NCBI RefSeq assembly: GCF_029906345.1
Contig: NZ_JARYGY010000001.1
Coordinates: 656,851-720,850 of the forward strand
Source of the DNA: Aquimarina mycalae
GTDB lineage: Bacteria > Bacteroidota > Bacteroidia > Flavobacteriales > Flavobacteriaceae
Length of the DNA: 64,000 bases
Reading direction: 5' to 3'
The stretch's first letter is position 1. The number at the start of each line of letters is the position of its first letter. The position numbers and the translations under genes are program-made. The notes under the pieces were generated by a model, which was not told the DNA's origin, searched no databases, and was given only the letters and a program-made list of their open reading frames with translations. Below are positions 9,818 to 16,890 of this stretch, in pieces.

Positions 9818-11131
9818 ATGAAGAAAACTCTTAAACTTCTCGGATTTTTTCTTTTCTTGTTGAGTATATCTCAACCAGTATTATCACACGGTACTGTTAT
9901 TTATCCTCCTAGCAGGATTTACAATTGTTTCAATAATCCATCTTCCTCCGTTTGCGTTCCTTGCGGCAACGCTATTTATGATTGGATGGGGGTTCTACAA
10001 CCCGATACTAATTTCGGGAATCACCAAGCTTTAATTCCAGATGGTCAAATTGCCAGTGGTGGAAACGGAAGTGCAGTAGATTTTAGTTGTCTTAATGCAT
10101 TAACTACTGATTGGCCAACAACAAGGGTAGATCATGGTTATATCGATGTTAGATGGCGAAATACAGCACCTCATAAGACTCAATATTTTAAAGTTTACAT
10201 TACTCAGTTAAATTGGGATCCTACAAAACCATTACGGTGGAATGACCTGATTGAAATTGGTCATGTGGGTCAAGGACCTGCAGAATCATTTACTACTATT
10301 AGGTCTTTTATTCCCGATTCTTATGCTGGTAAAAGAGCAGCTTTAGTAAGCATATGGCAAAGAGATTATAATGATAGCCATGAAGCATTTTATTCGGTTA
10401 GTGATATCGTAGTTAATCGTAATGATGGTGAATGTTCTATTGGAGATGCTACAAATGCTACTTTTGCCAATAATACAGATTGTACATTACAATATTACCA
10501 GAATAACTCTTTACAAGGGTCTGCCAATGCAGGAGGTTCTTATACTGCAAATACCACTATAGGAAGCCAGTGGGAAACTCGGGATTCCTCAGGAAATCAA
10601 ATAGGAAATTTTACTATTGTTTGCGATCAAACGACCTATACTTCTACAGGAGAATGTAATGAAGGAGGTGGCGGTTGTGACGGTTTAAACAACTGGTCCT
10701 CTGATGCTATTTATGTTATTAGTAACAAAGTCGTATACAATGAGGTCGAATATGAAGCCAAATGGTGGAATACAGGAAAAAATCCAGCGCAAAACTCAGG
10801 TCAATGGGAAGTCTGGAAGAATCTTGGTTCTTGTATCTCAAGGTCTAATGACAATAATAAATCATCGCAGGTCGAAGAGTTAAATTTTATTGCTTTCCCT
10901 AACCCAGCAAAAGATATTCTTAATCTGGAGATTTACAATCTTCGATCTTCTTCTACCATTAGTATTAAAAACATTAATGGAAAAACTGTAGAAACCATAC
11001 AATTAAAAACACCAGAAGGAACAGCTAAAGTAGATCAAATAATAACACTAAATAATCTATCATCAGGTATTTATTTTATTCATGTTACCACAAAAAGTAA
11101 GACACTGATCCATAAGGTTTTTGTGAAATAA
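9818..11131 (+). CDS. Secreted AA10-type lytic polysaccharide monooxygenase with CBM5/12-like module and T9SS sorting domain
   Basis: A 437-residue modular enzyme. The signal peptide ends at Ser23, leaving His24 as the mature N-terminus (HGTVIYPPSR), the first ligand of the copper histidine brace. The second ligand is His119 in NTAPHKTQYF. The LPMO_10 domain covers about 24-195. Next is a Cys-containing domain of about 75 residues (205-280) that I do not recognise. Then comes a CBM5/12-like module (about 288-340, with WSSDAIYVISNKVVYN and the aromatic pair KWW). A C-terminal type A sorting domain (360-437, FPNPAKDILNLE to KVFVK) marks export by type IX secretion. The family oxidatively cuts chitin or cellulose; the CBM type favours chitin. 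It stands alone and ends at a strong terminator. Confidence 0.93.
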   Translation: MKKTLKLLGFFLFLLSISQPVLSHGTVIYPPSRIYNCFNNPSSSVCVPCGNAIYDWMGVLQPDTNFGNHQALIPDGQIASGGNGSAVDFSCLNALTTDWPTTRVDHGYIDVRWRNTAPHKTQYFKVYITQLNWDPTKPLRWNDLIEIGHVGQGPAESFTTIRSFIPDSYAGKRAALVSIWQRDYNDSHEAFYSVSDIVVNRNDGECSIGDATNATFANNTDCTLQYYQNNSLQGSANAGGSYTANTTIGSQWETRDSSGNQIGNFTIVCDQTTYTSTGECNEGGGGCDGLNNWSSDAIYVISNKVVYNEVEYEAKWWNTGKNPAQNSGQWEVWKNLGSCISRSNDNNKSSQVEELNFIAFPNPAKDILNLEIYNLRSSSTISIKNINGKTVETIQLKTPEGTAKVDQIITLNNLSSGIYFIHVTTKSKTLIHKVFVK

Positions 11132-11165
11132 TATAAAAAGAAGTATCATTTTACCTTGTATTTAC

Positions 11166-11201
11166 AAAAGGGCTGTCTAGAAAAGTGTAGACAGCCCTTT
11201 T
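11166..11201 (+). terminator. Intrinsic terminator after the LPMO gene
   Basis: A perfect 14-bp inverted repeat (AAAAGGGCTGTCTA at 11166-11179 and TAGACAGCCCTTTT at 11188-11201) with an 8-base loop begins 35 bases after the LPMO stop. The G+C-rich core and flanking A/T runs fit a rho-independent terminator that can work in either direction. Confidence 0.9.
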
Positions 11202-11282
11202 ATTATCTATTTAAAGGTAAAAGCTTTACAATTTTAAATGGTGATAAAATAAGATTTTGTCTCTACAAATTTCTAGATAAGA

Positions 11283-11330
11283 TATATATCAAAAAAGCAT
11301 ACCTCTAGAAGTATGCTTTTTTGATATATA
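11283..11330 (-). terminator. Bidirectional intrinsic terminator, end of the rhodanese operon
   Basis: A perfect 20-bp inverted repeat (11283-11302 and 11311-11330) around the 8-base loop CTCTAGAA. The stem contains GCATAC next to an A6/T6 tract, so a U-run is made on either strand. It lies 17 bases beyond the stop of the minus-strand rhodanese lipoprotein and insulates it from the convergent LPMO gene. Confidence 0.85.
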
Positions 11331-11346
11331 AAGTGATTATACTATT

Positions 11347-11748
11347 TTATTTAACTGTTTTTTTACCTTTATATTTCCACTCAATGATTCCTCCATCAAG
11401 GTCATATATCTTAGTAAATCCTGCTTTTTTCATGTATGCAGAACATTTACCACTTCTTCCTCCTCGTCCACAATATACCGCTACTGGTTTAGATTTATCT
11501 ACAGTAGAAATCAAAGTTTCAAAATTTTCATCACTAAAATTGATATTTATTGCACCTTCGATATGACCTTCTGCATACTCTTCTGGTGTGCGGACATCTA
11601 CCAACTGTACTTTCTCCATTTCTAATAATGAGTCCATTTCTTCAACTGTAATCAACTTTACAGCTGCGGTATCACCACTATTATTTTCCTTGCAATTAAA
11701 AAACAACAAAGAAAGAAGGGTTATAGTTAATATGGTTTTAATTTTCAT
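11347..11748 (-). CDS. Rhodanese-domain lipoprotein
   Basis: A 133-residue protein with a lipoprotein signal (LLFFNC, lipidated Cys19) and a single rhodanese domain (about 32-130). The active-site loop is CGRGGRSG with nucleophile Cys93, and the CH2A-like motif LVDVRTPEEYAEGHIEGA is intact. Rhodaneses transfer sulfane sulfur; a lipid-anchored periplasmic copy probably handles persulfide or cyanide outside the cytoplasm. It follows a cytoplasmic rhodanese by 18 bases, forming an operon. Confidence 0.92.
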   Translation of the reverse strand: MKIKTILTITLLSLLFFNCKENNSGDTAAVKLITVEEMDSLLEMEKVQLVDVRTPEEYAEGHIEGAININFSDENFETLISTVDKSKPVAVYCGRGGRSGKCSAYMKKAGFTKIYDLDGGIIEWKYKGKKTVK

Positions 11749-11766
11749 AATTATAGTTAGGTAATA

Positions 11767-12081
11767 TTATTCGGCAACTTCGCCATCCCAATTCATAAAA
11801 CCTCCAATAAGGTTATATGTTGTATCAAAACCCATTTGATTCATCAATGCACAGGCTTGAGCACTTCTTGCACCTGATCGACAATATACATAGTAATTCT
11901 TGGATTTATCTAATTTCTCTACCTCATCCAGAAAACCTTGTCCCTGACGTATATCCAGATTAAGCATGTTAGGTATAAAGCCATCTTCTACCTCTTCTTC
12001 TGTTCTTACATCCAAAATTATTGCATTATCGTCTTTAGAAATTAAATCTTCCCATTGATTTTGTGTTATATCTTCGGCCAT
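11767..12081 (-). CDS. Single-domain cytoplasmic rhodanese
   Basis: A 104-residue sulfurtransferase without signal peptide. It has LDVRTEEEVEDGFIPNMLNL and the active loop CRSGARS, with catalytic Cys67. The length is that of GlpE/PspE-like single-domain rhodaneses. It is the first gene of the two-rhodanese unit and has its own promoter-like element and palindrome upstream (12130-12177), so it may be regulated separately from the thioredoxin genes. Confidence 0.92.
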   Translation of the reverse strand: MAEDITQNQWEDLISKDDNAIILDVRTEEEVEDGFIPNMLNLDIRQGQGFLDEVEKLDKSKNYYVYCRSGARSAQACALMNQMGFDTTYNLIGGFMNWDGEVAE

Positions 12082-12129
12082 TGTATATTTTATGTTTTTG
12101 TATTGGACTATATAGTATTCTATTACTTA

Positions 12130-12177
12130 CAAATATAAGAGTCCTAAATGAAATGTACGAAATCGTACAATCATTTA
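12130..12177 (-). promoter_or_regulatory. Promoter -7 element and palindromic operator of the rhodanese pair
   Basis: On the minus strand TATATTTG (12130-12137) matches the Bacteroidota -7 consensus TAnnTTTG. Directly upstream lies a long imperfect palindrome. Its core is TGTACG-AAAT-CGTACA (12154-12169) and its outer arms are TAAATGA and TCATTTA, 14 pairs in all with one extra base in the left arm. A palindrome over the -33 region is where a repressor or activator would act. No T-run follows, so a terminator for the upstream thioredoxin gene is less likely. Confidence 0.55.
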
Positions 12178-12196
12178 TCCAAAAAATAATACAGAA

Positions 12197-12823
12197 TTAT
12201 GCTTTTATACTACAACCGATAGCTTTGGTAGTTTCTAAAGGAACCTTTTCTCCCTTAAGTAAGGCGTTAACAGCATCTTCTACATATTTTTTATCCGCAG
12301 AAGAGGCATCCTTATAATTGTTGTCAATAGCACCAATGTAACGTACTTTATTACCTTCTGAAGTTTTTTCTAAGATGTATACATGTGGTGTTTTTGTAGC
12401 TCCATATTGTGGGTATATTTTTTGCCCATCATCAAATAAATAAGGAAAAGTAAACTCTTTTTCTTTAGCTCTAACTTTCATATGATCAAAACTATCAGTT
12501 GGATATGCCTTAGGGTTATTCGGGTTAATAGCTATTACAGGATATCCTTTAGACTTAAATGATTTATCTAATTCAATAATTCTATCTTCATAAGCAACAG
12601 AATATGGGCAGTGATTACAGGTAAATATGACAATAAAACCTTTAGCATCTTTATAATCGGCTAATGAGATCATTGTATCATCAATATTTTTAAGCTTAAA
12701 ATCTGTTGCCGTATCTCCTATCGAATATCCAGCATCAGTGTTTGGAACATTAACTTTATCAATGGCAAATGCACTAACTGCAATTACCAAAGCAACTACT
12801 ACTAAAATTTTTAAAGTTTTCAT
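12197..12823 (-). CDS. Exported thioredoxin-fold (redoxin) protein with CNHC motif
   Basis: A 208-residue protein with an N-terminal hydrophobic signal (residues 1-20) and an AhpC/TSA-thioredoxin fold. The redox motif is Cys69-Asn-His-Cys72 in VIFTCNHCPYS, typical of a thioredoxin-family group often found beside lipoproteins and rhodaneses in Bacteroidota. The fold continues with FPYLFDDGQKIYPQYGATKTPHVYIL, which carries the cis-Pro turn TPH. It follows a TlpA-like gene by 51 bases on the same strand. It probably acts as a periplasmic thiol reductant or peroxide-responsive protein; the precise substrate is unknown. Confidence 0.88.
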   Translation of the reverse strand: MKTLKILVVVALVIAVSAFAIDKVNVPNTDAGYSIGDTATDFKLKNIDDTMISLADYKDAKGFIVIFTCNHCPYSVAYEDRIIELDKSFKSKGYPVIAINPNNPKAYPTDSFDHMKVRAKEKEFTFPYLFDDGQKIYPQYGATKTPHVYILEKTSEGNKVRYIGAIDNNYKDASSADKKYVEDAVNALLKGEKVPLETTKAIGCSIKA

Positions 12824-12874
12824 TTGTTTGTTCTATTATGTTTCTTCAAAAGAGTTATTCTATATCTATATGTT

Positions 12875-13396
12875 TTACAACATTTTTTTTAATTCCTTTT
12901 CTAACTCATTATACGTAAAAGACCTTTCATAAAAATTGGTAGAATTTCCTTTATAAATAATCGTTGCAGGAATAGAACCTGACCAATTTTCGTTTACTTT
13001 AGGAATCCAACTGTTAGCATCTGGATCGTCCAACAACACAACTCTGCTCTCTATTCTGTGTTTTTTTACAAAAGGAATTAATTTTGATTCTACATGATTA
13101 GGTAGATCTAGGCTTACCAATATCACTTCCACTTTATCTTTTGGATATCTACTATTAATTAGCTCAAAATAAGGCAATTCTGCAACACAAGGTTTACACC
13201 AAGTAGCCCAAAAATTAATGATATATGTTTTTCCATCATCAATATCCAGTAAAGATTCAAAATTGTTGAAATCATATACTGGAATCTCTACTCCTTTGCT
13301 AGAAAAAACATTGGTAGCTTCTGCAGCTACCCTTTGCTCTCCTTTACAATTTACAAACAATATCATCAATCCTATATATAAAATCCACTTCTGCAT
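12875..13396 (-). CDS. TlpA/ResA-like thioredoxin lipoprotein
   Basis: A 173-residue protein with a lipobox (LMILFVNC, Cys17) and a TlpA-like disulfide reductase domain. The active site is WATWCKPC (Cys67, Cys70) and the cis-proline region is SIPATIIYKG. TlpA/ResA proteins reduce cysteines in the periplasm, for example in cytochrome c or copper-protein maturation. It is the first gene of the minus-strand thiol cluster. It diverges from marR, whose palindrome at 13588-13603 could influence both directions, although it is nearly 200 bases from this start. Confidence 0.9.
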   Translation of the reverse strand: MQKWILYIGLMILFVNCKGEQRVAAEATNVFSSKGVEIPVYDFNNFESLLDIDDGKTYIINFWATWCKPCVAELPYFELINSRYPKDKVEVILVSLDLPNHVESKLIPFVKKHRIESRVVLLDDPDANSWIPKVNENWSGSIPATIIYKGNSTNFYERSFTYNELEKELKKML

Positions 13397-13584
13397 AATA
13401 CTAATGTATTAAAACGCTTTATGATCAAAAAGGAAATTAACAAGGTTTATATAATTCATAAAGAGAATTTTAGCATTTTTTTATAATCGTTTAACTAAAC
13501 AATAATAATATTAAAGAATAGCACTGATTAGAACTTTAACAAAGAATTAGTATCTATAAGTAGTTCCTGAAGCAATCAATATCA

Positions 13585-13603
13585 TACATTTGTATATACA
13601 AAT
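13585..13603 (+). promoter_or_regulatory. marR promoter -7 element overlapping a perfect palindrome (probable MarR operator)
   Basis: TACATTTG (13585-13592) fits the -7 consensus TAnnTTTG. ATTTGTATATACAAAT (13588-13603) is a perfect 16-bp palindrome overlapping it and ending 13 bases before the marR start. A second half-site, CATACAAATG, overlaps the start codon itself. MarR dimers typically bind such palindromes at their own promoters, so autorepression is the simplest reading. Confidence 0.65.
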
Positions 13604-13616
13604 ATTGTTCATACAA

Positions 13617-14069
13617 ATGAATATTGAAACCATTTTAAAAACTAATAAGGAGATGCCCTTATCGAGAAAAGCGATTGTAAATTTATTCTTTACAGAAAAA
13701 TGGCTGACCGAACAAATGAACACCTCCTTAAAACCCTATGACATTTCAATACAGCAATTTAACGTACTTCGAATATTAAAAGGTCAACAAGGAAAACCTG
13801 CGAATTTGTCTACCATACAAGATCGAATGGTAAGCAAAATGAGTAACACTACAAGACTGGTAGACAAACTAATCAAAAAAAGCCTAGTCCATAGAAACAT
13901 ATGTCCTTCAAATCGTAGAAAAGTAGAAATCATTATTACGTCAGAAGGCAGCAAATTTTTGGATTCGGTAAGTAAAACAATTACTTCGTTAGAACACAAA
14001 CTTACTGCTAATCTAACAGACACAGAATTAGAGCAATTAGATCAATTGCTTACTAAACTTAGAACCTAA
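13617..14069 (+). CDS. MarR-family transcriptional regulator
   Basis: A winged-helix regulator of 150 residues. I start it at the ATG at 13617; the frame is open back to 13590, but that part overlaps the promoter and palindrome. The MarR fold is recognisable: helix LFFTEKWLTEQMNTSLKPYDIS, recognition region LSTIQDRMVSKMSNTTRLVDKL, and the wing LVHRNICPSNRRKVEIIITSEG. No ligand-binding cysteine pattern stands out. It is 29 bases upstream of yceI and almost certainly co-transcribed. MarR-YceI pairs are frequent in Flavobacteriia. Confidence 0.92.
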   Translation: MNIETILKTNKEMPLSRKAIVNLFFTEKWLTEQMNTSLKPYDISIQQFNVLRILKGQQGKPANLSTIQDRMVSKMSNTTRLVDKLIKKSLVHRNICPSNRRKVEIIITSEGSKFLDSVSKTITSLEHKLTANLTDTELEQLDQLLTKLRT

Positions 14070-14098
14070 ATACTAATAATAATTAATTTTTAAAAATC

Positions 14099-14665
14099 AT
14101 GAAAACTAAACTTAAATCATTAATCCTAGCTATAACTTTGATTGCAACTGCATCTCTTTATGCTCAGCAAAAAACAATTAAGACCTCAGAAAGTACTATT
14201 AATTGGACAGGTAAAAAAGTTACAGGTCAACATACTGGAACTCTTAATTTTACTAGTGGATTCTTAACTTTTGAAAATAACGCTTTAAGCGGAGGAGAGT
14301 TCGTTGTTGATATGACTTCAATAGAGGTAACAGATCTTGAGGCTGGAAAAGGAAAAGAAAAATTAGAAGGACACCTTAGCTCAGATGACTTTTTTGGCAT
14401 CAAAAATCATGCAGATGCTAAGTTAGTAATTACAAAATCTACAAGAATAAATGGAGGTTACCAAGTTACTGGTGATCTTACCATAAAAGGAAAAACAAAT
14501 CCTATTACCTTTGATTTAGAAGTTAATCGTGGTTCTGCAAAGACCACTCTTAATGTGGACAGAACTAAATACGACATCAAATATGGATCTGGAAGTTTCT
14601 TTGACAATCTAGGAGATAAAGCTATTAGTGATGAGTTCGAACTAGCAATAAATTTAAAAATGTAA
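14099..14665 (+). CDS. YceI-family lipid-binding periplasmic protein
   Basis: A 188-residue protein with a signal peptide (cleavage after LYAQ, about residue 22) and one YceI domain (PF04264), an extended lipocalin-like barrel that binds isoprenoid or fatty amide ligands. Family features are STINWTGKKVTGQHTGT, the VDMTSIEV strand, GHLSSDDFFGIKNHADA, and GDLTIKGKTNPITF. It is the second gene of the marR operon. The tryptophan promoter begins 4 bases after its stop, with no terminator between, so some read-through into the trp leader is possible. Confidence 0.94.
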   Translation: MKTKLKSLILAITLIATASLYAQQKTIKTSESTINWTGKKVTGQHTGTLNFTSGFLTFENNALSGGEFVVDMTSIEVTDLEAGKGKEKLEGHLSSDDFFGIKNHADAKLVITKSTRINGGYQVTGDLTIKGKTNPITFDLEVNRGSAKTTLNVDRTKYDIKYGSGSFFDNLGDKAISDEFELAINLKM

Positions 14666-14668
14666 TTT

Positions 14669-14702
14669 TTGTTTTCTGAATTATAATAAATTTATATATT
14701 TG
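14669..14702 (+). promoter_or_regulatory. Promoter of the tryptophan operon
   Basis: TTG at 14669-14671 (-33) and TATATTTG at 14695-14702 (-7) are 23 bases apart, matching the TTG-N17-23-TAnnTTTG promoter of Bacteroidota sigma factors. Transcription would start about 14708-14710, some 10 bases before the leader-peptide ATG. Confidence 0.7.
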
Positions 14703-14719
14703 ACTCAATAAATAAAAAA

Positions 14720-14782
14720 ATGAATTTAATCTTAACTAATACTTGGTGGTGGTCATCTTATAACGAAAACGTCGTGAGATAG
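14720..14782 (+). CDS. trpL: Tryptophan operon leader peptide
   Basis: A 20-codon reading frame, too short for routine gene calling, lies between the trp promoter and trpE. It encodes MNLILTNT, then three consecutive Trp codons (14744-14752), then SSYNENVVR and a TAG stop. Three Trp codons in a row is the hallmark of a trp attenuator: ribosomes stall there when charged tRNA-Trp is scarce. A terminator follows 30 bases later. Confidence 0.88.
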   Translation: MNLILTNTWWWSSYNENVVR

Positions 14783-14845
14783 ATCCTGTCATATAGTTAA
14801 GTAAACATATCAAAGGCTTGTCAAATCACGACAAGCCTTTTTTTT
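14771..14845 (+). promoter_or_regulatory. trp attenuator: intrinsic terminator with a competing upstream segment
   Basis: The terminator is AAAGGCTTGTC (14812-14822), a 7-base loop, GACAAGCCTTT (14830-14840), and a U-run to 14845. The upstream segment GTCGTGA (14771-14777) is perfectly complementary to TCACGAC (14826-14832), which covers most of the loop and the first bases of the 3' arm. That pairing would block the terminator. A ribosome stalled at the Trp codons leaves 14771-14777 free (antitermination). A ribosome reaching the stop codon at 14780 covers it (termination). The terminator is seen directly; the switch is inferred from the complementarity. Confidence 0.8.
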
Positions 14846-14893
14846 GTTCATATAAATCAGGGGTTTTATAAATTATTAATATCAAAATGTAAC

Positions 14894-16291
14894 ATGAGTT
14901 ATACATTAACCACACATTTCAAACAAATTCTTGCGGATACTATTACTCCAGTAAGTGTTTATCTAAAAATTAGGGATCGATTTCCCAACAGTTTATTATT
15001 AGAAAATAATGACTACCGAGGAAGTGAAAACAGTTTCTCTTATATATGCTGTAATCCTATCGCTACTATTAAGATTGAAAATGAAATCATTTATGAATCG
15101 TTTCCTGATAAAACTACCAAAGAAACCCCTATAACTGCATCTACAGATATCCCATTATTGATTGAGCAATTTGGTCAAAGGTTTGAAACTACAAAAAGTG
15201 ATTTTAAGTTTATAAACAATGGCTTATTTGGTTATATATCTTATGATGCTGTTCGTTATTTTGAAGATATTAAGATTACCAAAAAAAAAGGTGGATTACA
15301 TATTCCTGACATGCAATACACGGTATATCAAAATATAATTGCGATTAGTAATTTCACAAACGAAGCCTGTATTTTTGCCCATTGCTATCAATCAGAAAGT
15401 AATATCGATGAAATAGAATCTTTATTAAAAGTCAAGAACTTTGCCTCTTATAACTTTACCTCTGTTAACGAAACCACATCTAATTTAGATGATGAACAAT
15501 ATAAAGAACACGTAGCCTTAGCGAAAGAACATTGCCAGCGTGGTGATGTTTTTCAATTGGTTTTATCAAAACGTTTTTCTCAGAAGTTCAAAGGCGATGA
15601 ATTTAATGTATACAGAGCATTACGAAGTATCAACCCTTCTCCTTACTTATTCTATTTTGACTACGGTGATTTCAAAATTTTTGGGAGTTCTCCAGAAGCA
15701 CAATTGGTAGTTAAGGACGAAATTGCAGAAATCCATCCTATTGCTGGTACATTTAAAAGAACTGGTAATGATGAGCAGGACGCTGAGTTGGCAAAAAAAC
15801 TATCCGCTGATGAAAAAGAGAATGCCGAACACGTCATGTTAGTAGATCTGGCACGTAACGACTTAAGTCGTAATGGAAGTGAAGTTACCGTAGACACTTA
15901 TAGAGAGGTACAATTTTACTCTCATGTCATTCATCTGGTAAGTAAAGTAACAGGTAAAAAACATAAAGACACCACAACTATGCAGGTCGTAGCTGATACG
16001 TTTCCTGCGGGAACACTTAGTGGTGCTCCCAAACACATGGCAATGCAACTTATTGAAAAATACGAAACTGTAAATCGTGACTTTTATGGAGGTGCAATTG
16101 GTTTTATGGATTTCTCAGGTAATTTTAATCATGCTATAATGATTAGAACATTTTTAAGTAAAAACCATCATTTACATTGGCAAGCTGGAGCAGGATTAGT
16201 CAATGAATCAAACGAAGAAAACGAATTACAAGAAGTATATAATAAATTAGGAGCATTAACCAAAGCGTTAAAACTAGCAGAAGAAATATAA
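14894..16291 (+). CDS. trpE: Anthranilate synthase component I
   Basis: A 465-residue enzyme that makes anthranilate from chorismate and ammonia supplied by TrpG, the first step of tryptophan synthesis. Chorismate-binding motifs are all present: SSPEAQLV, HPIAGTFKRTG, HVMLVDLARNDLSR, FPAGTLSGAPK and FYGGAIGFMDF. The N-terminal tryptophan-feedback motif, usually LLES, reads LLLENNDY here, a possible change in feedback sensitivity. It starts 49 bases after the attenuator U-run and is the first structural gene of the operon. Confidence 0.97.
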   Translation: MSYTLTTHFKQILADTITPVSVYLKIRDRFPNSLLLENNDYRGSENSFSYICCNPIATIKIENEIIYESFPDKTTKETPITASTDIPLLIEQFGQRFETTKSDFKFINNGLFGYISYDAVRYFEDIKITKKKGGLHIPDMQYTVYQNIIAISNFTNEACIFAHCYQSESNIDEIESLLKVKNFASYNFTSVNETTSNLDDEQYKEHVALAKEHCQRGDVFQLVLSKRFSQKFKGDEFNVYRALRSINPSPYLFYFDYGDFKIFGSSPEAQLVVKDEIAEIHPIAGTFKRTGNDEQDAELAKKLSADEKENAEHVMLVDLARNDLSRNGSEVTVDTYREVQFYSHVIHLVSKVTGKKHKDTTTMQVVADTFPAGTLSGAPKHMAMQLIEKYETVNRDFYGGAIGFMDFSGNFNHAIMIRTFLSKNHHLHWQAGAGLVNESNEENELQEVYNKLGALTKALKLAEEI

Positions 16292-16318
16292 GGAGCTTAT
16301 AAACTCCATCAAAATGAG

Positions 16319-16888
16319 ATGAAAAAAGTATTAGTAATAGATAACTACGATTCATTTGTATACAATTTAGTCCATTATCTAGAAGATCTAGGTTGTGAGG
16401 TAATCGTAAAACGAAATGACCAATTAAGATTAGAGGATGTAGCTCCTTTTGATAAAATATTGCTTTCTCCTGGACCAGGAGTTCCAGAAGAAGCAGGATT
16501 ATTAAAAGAGATTATTAAAACCTATGCAGATACCAAAAGTATATTTGGCGTTTGTTTAGGACAACAGGCAATTGGTGAGGTTTTTGGAGGAAGTCTAATT
16601 AATCTTAATGATGTATATCATGGTGTTGCCACAGAAGTTAAACTCACAGTATCAGATGAATTGCTTTTCAAAGGGCTTAATAATACTTTTGATGTTGGCA
16701 GATATCATTCATGGGTAGTTTCAGACCATGATCTCCCCTCTTGTCTAGAACCAACATCATTTGATGAAAACGGACAAATCATGTCCTTACGCCATAAAGA
16801 ATTAGATGTTAGAGGCGTACAATTTCACCCAGAATCAGTGCTTACTCCTGATGGTAAAAAAATGTTAGAAAACTGGATAAACAATTAA
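16319..16888 (+). CDS. trpG: Anthranilate synthase component II (glutamine amidotransferase)
   Basis: A 189-residue class I glutamine amidotransferase that feeds ammonia to TrpE. The catalytic triad is visible: Cys79 (FGVCLGQQ), His170 and Glu172 (VQFHPES). The oxyanion region LSPGPGVP is intact. It starts 27 bases after trpE and ends 2 bases before trpD. It is a stand-alone protein, not fused to TrpD as in some proteobacteria. Confidence 0.97.
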   Translation: MKKVLVIDNYDSFVYNLVHYLEDLGCEVIVKRNDQLRLEDVAPFDKILLSPGPGVPEEAGLLKEIIKTYADTKSIFGVCLGQQAIGEVFGGSLINLNDVYHGVATEVKLTVSDELLFKGLNNTFDVGRYHSWVVSDHDLPSCLEPTSFDENGQIMSLRHKELDVRGVQFHPESVLTPDGKKMLENWINN

Positions 16889-16890
16889 TC

